Shown: positions 8,978 to 16,801 of the stretch, in pieces
Position numbering within the stretch: position 1 is the first letter of the stretch
Layout: each line of letters starts with the position of its first letter
Source of the DNA: Oceaniglobus indicus
Lineage (GTDB): Bacteria; Pseudomonadota; Alphaproteobacteria; Rhodobacterales; Rhodobacteraceae
Direction: 5' to 3'
DNA length: 64,000 nucleotides
Assembly (NCBI RefSeq): GCF_002751875.1
Contig: NZ_NMZM01000001.1
Span: 310,001-374,000 of the forward strand
Notes under the pieces: model-generated
Databases searched by the model: none
Told to the model about the DNA's origin: nothing
The model's input: the letters and a program-made list of their open reading frames with translations, nothing else
Position numbers and translations under genes: made by a program

Positions 8978-10636
8978 ATGCAAGATCACGCCACGGCGAA
9001 CGCCATCCATCCCGCCGCCACCCTTTATGCGCGCGAGGTCGCCGAGGGAAAGCTGGACCGTCGCGAGTTTCTGACCCGCGCCACCGCCCTTGGGGTCAGC
9101 GCCACCGCCGCCTATGGCCTGCTTGGCCTGGCGGCCCCGACGCAGGCGCAGACGGTGCCGCGACAGGGCGGCACCTTGCGGATCCAGATGAACGTCAAGG
9201 CCCTGACCGACCCGCGGCTTTATGACTGGAGCGAACTGAGCAACGCCACCCGCGGATTCCTGGAATACCTGGTGGAATACAACGCCGACGGCACGTTCCG
9301 GGGCATGCTGCTGGACCGTTGGGAGGTGAACGACGACGCCACGCAATACACCCTTCACGTGCGGCGCGGCATCACCTGGCACAACGGCGATCCCTTCGAC
9401 GCCGATGACGTGGTGCGCGTCATCGGGCTTTGGGCCGACAACACGCTGGCGGCGAATTCGATGGCCTCGCGCCTGGCCGGGTTGCGCGATGAGGCCACGA
9501 ACACCCTGCGCGAGGGCGCGATCGAGAAGATCGACGATTTCACCGTCCGACTGACCCTGTCCAGTCCGGACATCGCAGTGATCGCCAACTTCTCGGACTA
9601 TCCGGCGGCGGTGACGCACAAGTCGTTCACGCCCGAGGGCGAATTCGCCGATATCATCGGCACCGGCCCGTTCCGGCCCGTATCGCTGGAGGTGGGCCAG
9701 GCGTGCGTGATCGAACGCGCCGAACAGCCTTGGTGGGGCACCGAGATTTACGGTGGCCCCTATCTGGACCGGATCGAGATGCTGGACTACGGCACCGACC
9801 CGTCAAGCTGGGTCACCGCCGCCAAGGCCGGTGAGGTCAACCTGCTGTATGAAACCGTCGGCGATTTCATCGAGGTGTTGGACGCCCTCGGCTGGACCCG
9901 GACCGAAACCGTAACGGCCGCGACCATCGTGATACGTCCCAACCAACTGGCCGAGATCGACGGCATCAGACCCTACGAAAACGTCGAAGTGCGGCGCGCG
10001 CTGGCGCTGGCCGTCGATAACGCCGTCTGTCTTGAACTGGGATACGCCGACCGCGGCGAAGTGGCCGCAAACCACCATGTCTGCCCGATCCATCCCGCCT
10101 ATGCCGACATCGGCCCGGCCCCGAACGATCCCGCGGCGGCCAAGCAGATGATGGCCGACGCGGGAATGGCGGATTTCGAACATGACCTGATCACCGTCGA
10201 TGACGACTGGCAGCGCAACACCGGCGATGCCGTCGCGGCGCAACTGCGCGACGCCGGCCTCAACGTCAAACGCTCGGTCCTGCCCGGGGCGGTCTTCTGG
10301 AACGACTGGACCAGGTATCCGTTCAGCGCGACCCAATGGAGCCACCGGCCGCTGGAAGTGCAGGCCCTGACCATCGCCTATACCTCGGGGCAGGCGTGGA
10401 ACGAAACCGGCTTTGCCAACCCCGAATTCGACGCCTTGATGGCACGCGCCAATTCAATCGCCGACGCCGACAGCCGGCGCGTGGTGATGGAACGGATCGA
10501 GACGATGTTGCGCGACGAAGGCGTGGTGATTCAGCCCTATTGGCGGTCGCTTTATAACCACCACGACGGCACGGTGATCGGCGCCGACATACATCCGGCC
10601 CATGAATTCCACTTCTACAAGTTCGCCCTGGCCTGA
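8978..10636 (+). CDS. ABC transporter substrate-binding protein, family 5 (peptide/opine type), Tat-exported
   Basis: 552 residues from the ATG at 8978 (GAGGGA ten bases upstream). The N terminus carries a twin-arginine motif, RREFL at 28-32, followed by a hydrophobic stretch and AQA near residue 58, so it should leave through the TatABC system encoded at 38063. The mature part has the family-5 (DppA/OppA-like) pattern: [42 protein letters not shown] and [14 protein letters not shown]. No permease or ATPase gene is adjacent, so it must share a distant transporter or act as a sensor. The ligand cannot be read from sequence. Confidence 0.85.
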   Translation: MQDHATANAIHPAATLYAREVAEGKLDRREFLTRATALGVSATAAYGLLGLAAPTQAQTVPRQGGTLRIQMNVKALTDPRLYDWSELSNATRGFLEYLVEYNADGTFRGMLLDRWEVNDDATQYTLHVRRGITWHNGDPFDADDVVRVIGLWADNTLAANSMASRLAGLRDEATNTLREGAIEKIDDFTVRLTLSSPDIAVIANFSDYPAAVTHKSFTPEGEFADIIGTGPFRPVSLEVGQACVIERAEQPWWGTEIYGGPYLDRIEMLDYGTDPSSWVTAAKAGEVNLLYETVGDFIEVLDALGWTRTETVTAATIVIRPNQLAEIDGIRPYENVEVRRALALAVDNAVCLELGYADRGEVAANHHVCPIHPAYADIGPAPNDPAAAKQMMADAGMADFEHDLITVDDDWQRNTGDAVAAQLRDAGLNVKRSVLPGAVFWNDWTRYPFSATQWSHRPLEVQALTIAYTSGQAWNETGFANPEFDALMARANSIADADSRRVVMERIETMLRDEGVVIQPYWRSLYNHHDGTVIGADIHPAHEFHFYKFALA

Positions 10637-10798
10637 GCGGGCCTTCGGGGCCTGACGACACCGATAGCCCGGCGCCCGTCGCGTGGCCCGCGTGTTGTCG
10701 CAACGCGCGCGTTCATCCGGCACCCGACTTTCGCGGGTCCGCGCCCACGGTGTTGCCTCGGGGCTTGCCGCCGCCGGCTGGGCGATGCAAAAGACGCC

Positions 10799-12160
10799 AT
10801 GGCCAAACCCCCTGCCTTCGTCTGTTCCGCCTGTGGCGCGCTGCACACCAAGTGGTCGGGCCGCTGCGATGCCTGCGGCGAATGGAACACCATCACCGAA
10901 GACGTGCCGATCTCGACCGGGCCGGCAACCGGACTGGGCGCGAAACGCGGCGCCCGGATCCAGCTGTCGGACCTCTCCACCGACGAGGCACCGCCACCGC
11001 GCACCGCCTCGGGCATGGCCGAACTCGACCGGGTGCTGGGCGGCGGGCTGGTGCCGGCTTCGGCCGTGCTGGTGGGCGGCGATCCGGGCATCGGCAAATC
11101 CACGCTGTTGCTGCAGGCTGCCGCCAGTTTCGCCCGTGCGGGCCTGAAGGCGATCTATGTCAGCGGCGAAGAAGCCAGCGCACAGGTGCGGATGCGCGCC
11201 CAGCGTCTGGGCCTGACCGATGCGCCGGTCAAGCTGGCCGCCGAAACCAACCTGCGTGACATCCTGACCATGCTGGAGGCGGAAAAACCCGCGCTGGCGA
11301 TCATCGATTCGATCCAGACGATGTGGAGCGATCAGGTGGGATCTGCCCCCGGTTCGGTGTCGCAGGTGCGCGCCGCCGCCCATGAGCTGACCAGTTTCGC
11401 CAAGCGCCACGGTGTCGCCGTGATCCTGGTCGGCCACGTCACCAAGGAAGGCACCATCGCCGGTCCCCGCGTGGTCGAGCACATGGTCGATACCGTGCTT
11501 TATTTCGAAGGCGAGCGCGGTCATCAGTTCCGCATCCTGCGGGCGGTCAAGAATCGCTTTGGCCCCGCCGAGGAAATCGGCGTGTTCGAAATGACCGGCG
11601 GCGGCCTGGCCGAGGTGGCCAACCCGTCGGCCCTGTTCCTGTCGGATCGCGAGGATCCGGCGCCGGGATCGGTGGTCTTCGCCGGCATCGAGGGCACACG
11701 CCCGGTCCTGTGCGAATTTCAGGCGCTGGTCGCCCCCTCGCCCCATTCCCAGGCGCGCCGGTCGACCGTCGGTTGGGACGGTGGGCGGCTGGCGATGATC
11801 CTGGCGGTTCTCGAGGCGCGCTGTGCCATTCCCTTTGCCGGGCTCGACGTCTATCTGAACGTCGCCGGGGGCTTGCGGATCAGCGAGCCCGCGGCCGACC
11901 TGGCGGTCGCGCTGGCCCTGCTCAGCGCCCGCGAGGACATTTCAGTGCCGCCGCAAACCGTGGTATTTGGGGAAATCAGCCTGTCGGGCGCGTTACGTCC
12001 CGTGTCACAAACGGAAAACAGGTTGAAAGAAGCGCAAAAACTTGGTTTCTCCGCAGCCATCGCACCCGCGCGCAGCAAGCTGTCGGGGGACGCGGGCCTG
12101 TCCGTGCGGAAATACAAGGATCTGACCGAGCTGGTCGGCGATCTGTTCGGCGCGGGATGA
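10799..12160 (+). CDS. radA: DNA repair protein RadA
   Basis: RecA-like, Lon-related ATPase that drives branch migration in recombination. 453 residues. The N-terminal zinc finger uses Cys9, Cys12, Cys23 and Cys26. Walker A is GGDPGIGKST at 93-102. The RadA signature KNRFG is at 251-255. The C-terminal Lon-protease-like domain follows (LDVYLNVAGGLRISEPAADLA). The family is usually about 450 residues, so this is complete. It is followed by a tandem repeat and cvpA on the same strand. Confidence 0.96.
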   Translation: MAKPPAFVCSACGALHTKWSGRCDACGEWNTITEDVPISTGPATGLGAKRGARIQLSDLSTDEAPPPRTASGMAELDRVLGGGLVPASAVLVGGDPGIGKSTLLLQAAASFARAGLKAIYVSGEEASAQVRMRAQRLGLTDAPVKLAAETNLRDILTMLEAEKPALAIIDSIQTMWSDQVGSAPGSVSQVRAAAHELTSFAKRHGVAVILVGHVTKEGTIAGPRVVEHMVDTVLYFEGERGHQFRILRAVKNRFGPAEEIGVFEMTGGGLAEVANPSALFLSDREDPAPGSVVFAGIEGTRPVLCEFQALVAPSPHSQARRSTVGWDGGRLAMILAVLEARCAIPFAGLDVYLNVAGGLRISEPAADLAVALALLSAREDISVPPQTVVFGEISLSGALRPVSQTENRLKEAQKLGFSAAIAPARSKLSGDAGLSVRKYKDLTELVGDLFGAG

Positions 12161-12194
12161 CAACCGCGGCGCGCGCCCTGCGCGTTCCGCAAAA

Positions 12195-12298
12195 CCGCGC
12201 GACTGGCGCGGGAAGACAATCCGCGCGACTGGCGCGCGACGACACTGCGCGCGACTGGCGCGCGACGACAATCCGCGCGGCTGGCGCGCGAGCGAAAG
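12195..12298. repeat. Four tandem 26-bp repeats, each carrying a GC-rich hairpin
   Basis: Four head-to-tail units of exactly 26 bp at 12195, 12221, 12247 and 12273, with the core CGCGCGACTGGCGCGCGACG. The central ACTGG recurs at 12202, 12228 and 12254, and as GCTGG at 12280. Within each unit CGCGC and GCGCG flank GACTG and can pair, so an RNA from either strand would form a row of short stems. A degenerate fifth copy (17 of 26 matches by eye) may lie at 12169-12194, just past the radA stop. The array fills the radA-cvpA gap and ends directly at the cvpA ribosome site. Confidence 0.9.
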
Positions 12299-12306
12299 GC
12301 TGAGGC

Positions 12307-12864
12307 ATGGAAGGTTTTACCGTCATCGACGGCATCGTAGCGGCGGTGATCGTCATATCGGCGATCCTGGCCTATTCGCGCGGGTTGGTGCGCGAGGCGA
12401 TGGCCATCGTCGGCTGGATCGCGGCGGCGGTGCTGGCGTTCATTTTTGCGCCTCAGGCCGAGCCGCTGGTGCGCGAGATCCCCGTGCTGGGCGATTTCCT
12501 GGGCGACAGTTGCGAATTGGCGATCATCGCGTCCTTCGCCGCGGTCTTTGCCGTGGCGCTGGTGCTGGCGTCGATCTTCACGCCGCTGTTCGCGGGGGCG
12601 GTGCAACGCTCGGCCATCGGTGGCATCGATCAGGCGCTGGGCTTCCTGTTCGGGGTCGCGCGGGGCGTGCTGTTGGTGGCGGTGGCGCTGGTGGTCTATG
12701 ACCGCGTGGCGACGACCGACAGCTTCCCGGTGGTCGACAACAGCCGCACCGCGGCAATCTTTGCCCGCTCGCAGGCCAGCATCGACGAGCGTATCCCGAC
12801 CGACGCGCCGGGCTGGATCGTCGCCCGCTACGAACAGCTTGTGGGCAGCTGCGGCGCCCAGTGA
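12307..12864 (+). CDS. cvpA: CvpA family membrane protein
   Basis: 185 residues with four predicted membrane helices: IVAAVIVISAILAYSRGLVRE, IVGWIAAAVLAFIFAP, LAIIASFAAVFAVALVLAS and the GVARGVLLVAVALVVY segment. This is the standard CvpA (colicin V production) architecture. In many bacteria cvpA precedes purF. Here purF is 19 kb away at 32005, and cvpA sits behind radA instead. The ribosome site (AAAGG or GAGG) is created at the edge of the 26-bp repeat array. Its molecular role is poorly known; it is linked to envelope stress resistance in other bacteria. Confidence 0.88.
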   Translation: MEGFTVIDGIVAAVIVISAILAYSRGLVREAMAIVGWIAAAVLAFIFAPQAEPLVREIPVLGDFLGDSCELAIIASFAAVFAVALVLASIFTPLFAGAVQRSAIGGIDQALGFLFGVARGVLLVAVALVVYDRVATTDSFPVVDNSRTAAIFARSQASIDERIPTDAPGWIVARYEQLVGSCGAQ

Positions 12865-12870
12865 CCGGGC

Positions 12871-13746
12871 TCAGGCCACGTCCACGGTGGCGTGGCCGAT
12901 GCCGAAGCGGTCTTTCAGCATCTGCTTGACCTCGGCCTTGACGGCGATGGGGTCGAACCCGGGATGGGTGGCGACATCCATCGTCAGCATCGGGCGTTCC
13001 TCGGTCACCGACCAGGCGTGAACGTGATCGACAGTCGCGACGCCCTTGATGTCGTCGCACAGCGCCTGCACCACGGCGGCGCGGTCGAACCCGCGCGGCG
13101 CGCCTTCCAGCAGGATGTGGCCGCTTTCCTTCACCACGGCCCAGGCCGAGCGCAGGATGATCAGCACCACCAGAACCGACAGGATCGGATCGATCAGCGT
13201 GAAGCCCGTGAAGATGATCACCACCGCCGCAACCAGCGCCGCGACCGATCCCAGAAGATCGCCCGCCACATGCAACGCGGCGGCACGCACGTTCAGGTTC
13301 TCGCCCTCGCCGCGGGTCAGGATCACGAAGGCCACGATGTTGACGACCAGCCCGGCCAGCGCCACCCAGAGCATGACACCCCCCATAACCTCGGGCGGGT
13401 CCATCAGGCGGCGCAGCGCCTCGATCACGATCCACACGGCGATGGCGAACAGCGACAGGCCGTTGACCAGCGCCGCCAGAACCGAGAACCGGTCGAACCC
13501 ATAGGTAAACGTCCACGACGCCGGACGGCGCGCCAGCCGCATCGCCAGCCACGCCAGCGTCAGCGAGGCGAAATCGGTCAGCATGTGGCCCGCATCCGCG
13601 ATCAGCGCCAGCGATCCCGACACGACACCGCCGACCACCTCGGCCACCATGAACCCGCCCGTCAGGATGGCCGCGAACGCCAGCTTGCCCTCGTTCGACG
13701 GGACGTGACTGTGGCCGTGTGCGTGGTCGTCGCCGTGATCGTGCAT
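12871..13746 (-). CDS. Cation diffusion facilitator family exporter (ZitB/CzcD-like)
   Basis: 291-residue inner-membrane divalent-cation/proton antiporter, most likely for zinc. The N terminus is His-rich (HDHGDDHAHGHSH). Six membrane helices follow. The two metal-site motifs are intact: GHMLTD in helix II and HVAGD in helix V. The cytoplasmic C-terminal domain ends HATVDVA. Convergent with cvpA (6-base gap) and divergent from the small gene at 13857. Confidence 0.92.
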   Translation of the reverse strand: MHDHGDDHAHGHSHVPSNEGKLAFAAILTGGFMVAEVVGGVVSGSLALIADAGHMLTDFASLTLAWLAMRLARRPASWTFTYGFDRFSVLAALVNGLSLFAIAVWIVIEALRRLMDPPEVMGGVMLWVALAGLVVNIVAFVILTRGEGENLNVRAAALHVAGDLLGSVAALVAAVVIIFTGFTLIDPILSVLVVLIILRSAWAVVKESGHILLEGAPRGFDRAAVVQALCDDIKGVATVDHVHAWSVTEERPMLTMDVATHPGFDPIAVKAEVKQMLKDRFGIGHATVDVA

Positions 13747-13856
13747 GGGTCAGCTCCTTCGTTCGGCAACGCCACAGCGCCGGCCGGGGTTCAGACCCGA
13801 GGGAACCACGGCCCCCGGGTCGGCATTGCGATACTGCACACACTCAGGAGGATACG

Positions 13857-14093
13857 ATGGCCGAGCGCAAGAGATCCAGCGACGGAACCCGTGAAACCGA
13901 CGCGTTCATCGACAAAACCCCGACCCCGTCACAACAAGGCCGCGCCCAGGGCGATCTGGAGCGCAAGGTGGGCACCCGCGCCGAGGAACAGCGCGCCAAG
14001 CAGGGCGAAGGCACGACGCGCGTGCGAAAAAGCGATGAGAAGGGCCAAGGCGATCTTGGCGGTCATCACGGTACAGGAGAGGACGACACATGA
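13857..14093 (+). CDS. 78-residue hydrophilic protein of unknown function
   Basis: Starts at the ATG at 13857 behind a near-perfect ribosome site (CAGGAGG, six bases upstream). The protein is almost entirely charged and polar (MAERKRSSDGTRETDAF), with no signal or membrane segment, and is probably disordered. It overlaps the next gene by 4 bases (ATGA), so the two are co-translated. The name is left open; the low-complexity charged make-up is typical of small general-stress proteins. Confidence 0.75.
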   Translation: MAERKRSSDGTRETDAFIDKTPTPSQQGRAQGDLERKVGTRAEEQRAKQGEGTTRVRKSDEKGQGDLGGHHGTGEDDT

Positions 14094-14557
14094 CCACCCT
14101 GCCCCACAAAGCCTGGGTTTTGATTGCCGACGGTGAAAAGGCCCTGGTGCTGGAAAACATCACCGACGGCGAAGATCCGAACCTTCAGGTGCGCCGCAAG
14201 GAAGAACAGGACAACCCTTCGGATTACGAACAATCCGCCAACCGACCCGGGCGGATGCAGGAAGGCCGCCCCGGCAACCAGGCGTCAGGCCCGCGGTCGG
14301 CGTTTCAGGACACCGACTGGCACGAGTTGGCCAAGGACAGATTCGCCGACGATCTGGCCGAAATGCTGTATGAAGATGCTCACAAGGGCAAATTCGACGC
14401 ATTGGTCATCGCGGCCAGTCCGGGTGTCCTGGGCGAATTGCGCGACAAGATGCACAAGGAAGTGCGTGATCGGCTGATTTTCGAGATCCCGAAGACACTG
14501 ACGAACCATTCCATCGACGACATCGAAAAGATCGTGACGTCCGAAATGAGCGGCTGA
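14090..14557 (+). CDS. Host attachment family protein (baeRF-like)
   Basis: 155 residues resembling the host-attachment proteins first linked to Agrobacterium plant attachment, now grouped with bacterial archaeo-eukaryotic release-factor-like (baeRF) domains. KAWVLIADGEKALVLEN is the first strand pair. FADDLAEMLYEDAHKGKFDALVIAASPGVLGELRDKM is the core helix-strand unit. It starts inside the stop of the 78-residue gene, implying joint expression. Recognition is from memory of the family pattern; its biochemical role is unknown. Confidence 0.75.
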   Translation: MTTLPHKAWVLIADGEKALVLENITDGEDPNLQVRRKEEQDNPSDYEQSANRPGRMQEGRPGNQASGPRSAFQDTDWHELAKDRFADDLAEMLYEDAHKGKFDALVIAASPGVLGELRDKMHKEVRDRLIFEIPKTLTNHSIDDIEKIVTSEMSG

Positions 14558-14584
14558 CACCGCCGCCACCCCTCGTCGCGGTGA

Positions 14585-15052
14585 TCAGAGCCGCGACGAG
14601 ATCACGCCGGTGTTGAACCCACCCATGCGCAGTTCGCCGAACAGCCGCTGATATTCGATTTTCGGACAGCGGTTCTGGATCACGGTCACACCGCGCGCCT
14701 CGGCCTTGGCGGCGGCTTCGGCATGTTGCACGCCGATCTGCATCCAGATCACCGAAAGCCCGGGCAAATGCTCCAACGCCTGATCCACGATATCGGGAAC
14801 GAATTCGGGACGCCGGAAGATGTCGACCATATCGACCGCCCCTTCCACGCTGGCCAGGTCCGGCACGACCGTCTGGCCGAACAGTCGTTCACCCGCGTGC
14901 ACCGGATTGACCGGCACGACATGGAACCCCTTCAGCGACAGATAGCGCGCGACGTAATAGCTGGGGCGCACGGGGTTCATCGAAACGCCCACACAGGCGA
15001 TGCGACGGGTGTTTCTGAGAATGCGGCGCAGAAGATCATCGGAATATGTCAT
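14585..15052 (-). CDS. CoA-binding domain protein (YccU-like)
   Basis: 155 residues from the ATG at 15052 (MTYSDDLLRRIL). Single Rossmann-type CoA-binding domain: RRIACVGVSMNPVRPSYYVARYL, then KGFHVVPVNP, GAVDMVDIFRRPE and VIWMQIGVQH, all typical of the short CoA-binding proteins. No acyl-CoA ligase domain follows. The open frame continues further upstream but passes through a terminator hairpin, so the inner ATG is used. Convergent with the host-attachment gene. Confidence 0.85.
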   Translation of the reverse strand: MTYSDDLLRRILRNTRRIACVGVSMNPVRPSYYVARYLSLKGFHVVPVNPVHAGERLFGQTVVPDLASVEGAVDMVDIFRRPEFVPDIVDQALEHLPGLSVIWMQIGVQHAEAAAKAEARGVTVIQNRCPKIEYQRLFGELRMGGFNTGVISSRL

Positions 15053-15067
15053 GCCGCACCTTCGGAC

Positions 15068-15097
15068 AAAAAAACGCCCGGCACAATGGACCGGGCG
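15068..15097 (-). terminator. Intrinsic terminator, minus strand, between rlmB and the CoA-binding gene
   Basis: Read on the minus strand, CGCCCGG and CCGGGCG pair around a 9-base loop and are followed by seven U (15074-15068). It lies about 130 bases past the rlmB stop and 16 bases before the next ATG, so it should end rlmB transcription or attenuate the gene behind it. Confidence 0.8.
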
Positions 15098-15227
15098 AAG
15101 TTCGGAACGAGGGACAGTGAAGGACTTGATGCGGGGGTTCCGGCCCCGCGTCCTGAGTGTGATATGGGGGCCACGGTGGCGCAAAAAAGATCGGATCGCC
15201 GTTTCGTGATCGTGACGTGAAGACCCG

Positions 15228-16010
15228 TCAGCGCCGCGCGCAGGCATAAAGCGACACCGCGGCCGCGTTCGACACGTTCAGCGATCCGAATCCGCCCGCC
15301 GCGGGAATGCGCGCCACGACATCGCAGGTCGCCTTGGTCTTTTCGCGCATTCCGGGCCCCTCGGCCCCCAGCACCAGCGCGATGGCTCGGCTGCCGGCGT
15401 CGGCCACCGCGTCGTCCAGGGTCGTCGTACCCGTGCCATCCAGGCCGATCAGGACGTAACCCATGGCGCGCAGACGCTCCATCGCGTCCGACAGGTTGGT
15501 GACCCGCAGATAGGGCTGCCGCTCAAGCGCGCCCGATGCCGTCTTGGCCAGCGCGCCGGTTTCGGGGGCGGAATGACGGGCCGGCGCGATGACGGCGACG
15601 GCGCCGAACACCTCGGCGCTGCGCAACACGGCGCCCACGTTGTGCGGATCGCTGACCCGGTCCAGCAGCACCGCGATGGCGCGCCCGTCTTCGGGCGCCA
15701 GGCAGCGCTGTTCGACCGACCCCCAGTGCAACGGCTTCACTTCAAGTGCGGCACCCTGATGCACCGATCCCGGATCCAGCGGGGCGGCGAACTTTCGCGG
15801 ATCGGAAATCTCCGGTGTCATGCCCGACTGCGCGATGGCATCGGCCAGCTTGTCGGCAGCGTTTCGCGTCACCACCAGGCGCAACCGCTCGCGATCCGGG
15901 TTGCTCAGGGCATCGCGCACCGCGTGCAACCCGAACAGCCACACCGTCTCGGCAGCCGCCGCGCGCTTGTCGCGCTCTTTCTCGACCACCCATTTCGGCT
16001 TTTTCATCAT
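15228..16010 (-). CDS. rlmB: 23S rRNA (guanosine-2'-O-)-methyltransferase RlmB / TrmH family
   Basis: SPOUT-class rRNA methyltransferase. 260 residues from the ATG at 16010 (MMKKPKWVV). A second ATG three bases later has better spacing to GGGGA and may be the real start. An N-terminal substrate-binding domain (VWLFGLHAVRDALSNPDR) leads to the trefoil knot: DRVSDPHNVGAVLRSAEVFG, IALVLGAEGPGMREK and GSLNVSNAAAVSLYACAR, the three SPOUT motifs. It diverges from tRNA-Tyr on the other side of a 130-bp gap. Confidence 0.88.
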   Translation of the reverse strand: MMKKPKWVVEKERDKRAAAAETVWLFGLHAVRDALSNPDRERLRLVVTRNAADKLADAIAQSGMTPEISDPRKFAAPLDPGSVHQGAALEVKPLHWGSVEQRCLAPEDGRAIAVLLDRVSDPHNVGAVLRSAEVFGAVAVIAPARHSAPETGALAKTASGALERQPYLRVTNLSDAMERLRAMGYVLIGLDGTGTTTLDDAVADAGSRAIALVLGAEGPGMREKTKATCDVVARIPAAGGFGSLNVSNAAAVSLYACARR

Positions 16011-16080
16011 TTGTCCCCAAACTGTCCGCCGCGTTTCGTAGCGCGAAAACCCGATCGACGCCAGCCATGGCATTTCCGGG

Positions 16081-16109
16081 TTGACGTCAAAAAACGGGCC
16101 GGATATTGC
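16081..16109 (+). promoter_or_regulatory. Sigma-70-type promoter of tRNA-Tyr
   Basis: TTGACG at 16081-16086, a 17-base spacer, then TATTGC at 16104-16109. The predicted start near 16116 leaves a leader of about 26 bases before the tRNA. This is the best -35/-10 pair in the gap. Confidence 0.7.
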
Positions 16110-16141
16110 CCTCCGTGACGAGGCGGGACACCGGCTCGTGT

Positions 16142-16225
16142 GGGCGACAGGCCGCAAGGTGTGGCAGGGGACTGTAACTCCCTCGCGGAGACGCACGCCA
16201 GGTTCGATTCCTGGGTCGCCCACCA
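16142..16225 (+). tRNA. tRNA-Tyr (anticodon GUA)
   Basis: Acceptor GGGCGAC pairs with GTCGCCC, followed by discriminator A and encoded CCA (16223-16225). D arm: GCC/GGC around GCAAGGTGT. Anticodon stem GGGGA/TCCCT holds the loop CTGTAAC, giving GUA. A 14-base variable arm (class II) is as expected for bacterial tRNA-Tyr. T arm: CCAGG/CCTGG with TTCGATT. The base after the acceptor stem is A rather than the usual U8. The 3' end is repeated at 19520. Confidence 0.93.
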
Positions 16226-16228
16226 TTT
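16212..16228 (+). repeat. Direct repeat at the tRNA-Tyr 3' end, putative att site (left)
   Basis: TGGGTCGCCCACCATTT covers the last bases of the tRNA T arm, the acceptor, CCA and three more bases. An identical 17-bp copy is at 19520-19536. A perfect duplicate of a tRNA 3' end is the usual trace left by an integrase-type genomic island. Confidence 0.85.
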
Positions 16229-16374
16229 ACTTTCAGATCAGTAAGCTACGGACCGCTTTGTTCAGGTGCGCCACAAAGATGCGACGCTGACCATGCAATC
16301 GTGTCCTATCCCGGCTGACCCGAGACCCGACTTCCCTCCGACCTTTGGGAGAATCCGTCGGTTGATTTCTGGCC

Positions 16375-16670
16375 TCATGCGGCCTTGGTTTCCAGTCTCG
16401 ATTTCATTGCAAGTACATACGGCGTGAGATTGCCGCGGGATGAATGGGGTCTGTTTCGGTTGTAGTCGTCCTTCCGTTCGGCAATCACGATCTGCGCATG
16501 GGCCAATGATGGGAACAGAGTTTCGTTCAAGAGCTCGTCTCTGAAGCTGCCGTCGAGGCTTTCGACGAAGGCGTTCTGCACCGGCTTGCCCGGCGCGATG
16601 TCGTGCCATTCGATCCGGTGCGCGGAACACCACCGCAGGATCGCGTTACTGGTCAGCTCGGTGCCATAGC
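16375..16670 (-). pseudogene. IS3-family transposase (orfB/integrase core), C-terminal fragment
   Basis: About 98 codons matching the end of an IS3-type DDE transposase: [44 protein letters not shown] (the catalytic Glu is within FVESLDG) and [17 protein letters not shown]. The reading frame is open further left on this strand to 16722, but residues before GTELTSN do not fit the family, so the junction is near 16670. The N-terminal two thirds, with the first two catalytic Asp, are missing. The IS110 element begins just beyond the break. Confidence 0.85.
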
Positions 16671-16695
16671 ACGTCGGGAAGAATGGCTGCCGAGA

Positions 16696-16797
16696 GGTTA
16701 TGGCCACGCGCGCAGCCTCCAAATTGCGCAGCGGGTGGCCATAACCGGGTCTCAGGTCTCAACAGTGGTCTTGCACAACCACACTGCTGAGGAGACC
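16696..16797 (+). other. Structured non-coding 5' end of the IS110-family element (two large inverted repeats)
   Basis: Two strong hairpins lie between the IS3 fragment and the IS110 transposase. The first pairs GGTTATGGCCAC (16696-16707) with GTGGCCATAACC (16735-16746), with an inner GCGCA/TGCGC stem. The second pairs GGTCTC (16755-16760) with GAGACC (16792-16797), with inner CAGTG/CACTG. IS110 elements encode a structured bridge RNA in a non-coding end. This region sits where one would be expected, but assignment as bridge RNA is inference. Confidence 0.4.
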
Positions 16798-16801
16798 GGC
16801 C

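Noticed and set aside
12195-12298. Possible CRISPR array
   Set aside because: The 26-bp units are directly adjacent with no spacers between them, and no cas genes are present.
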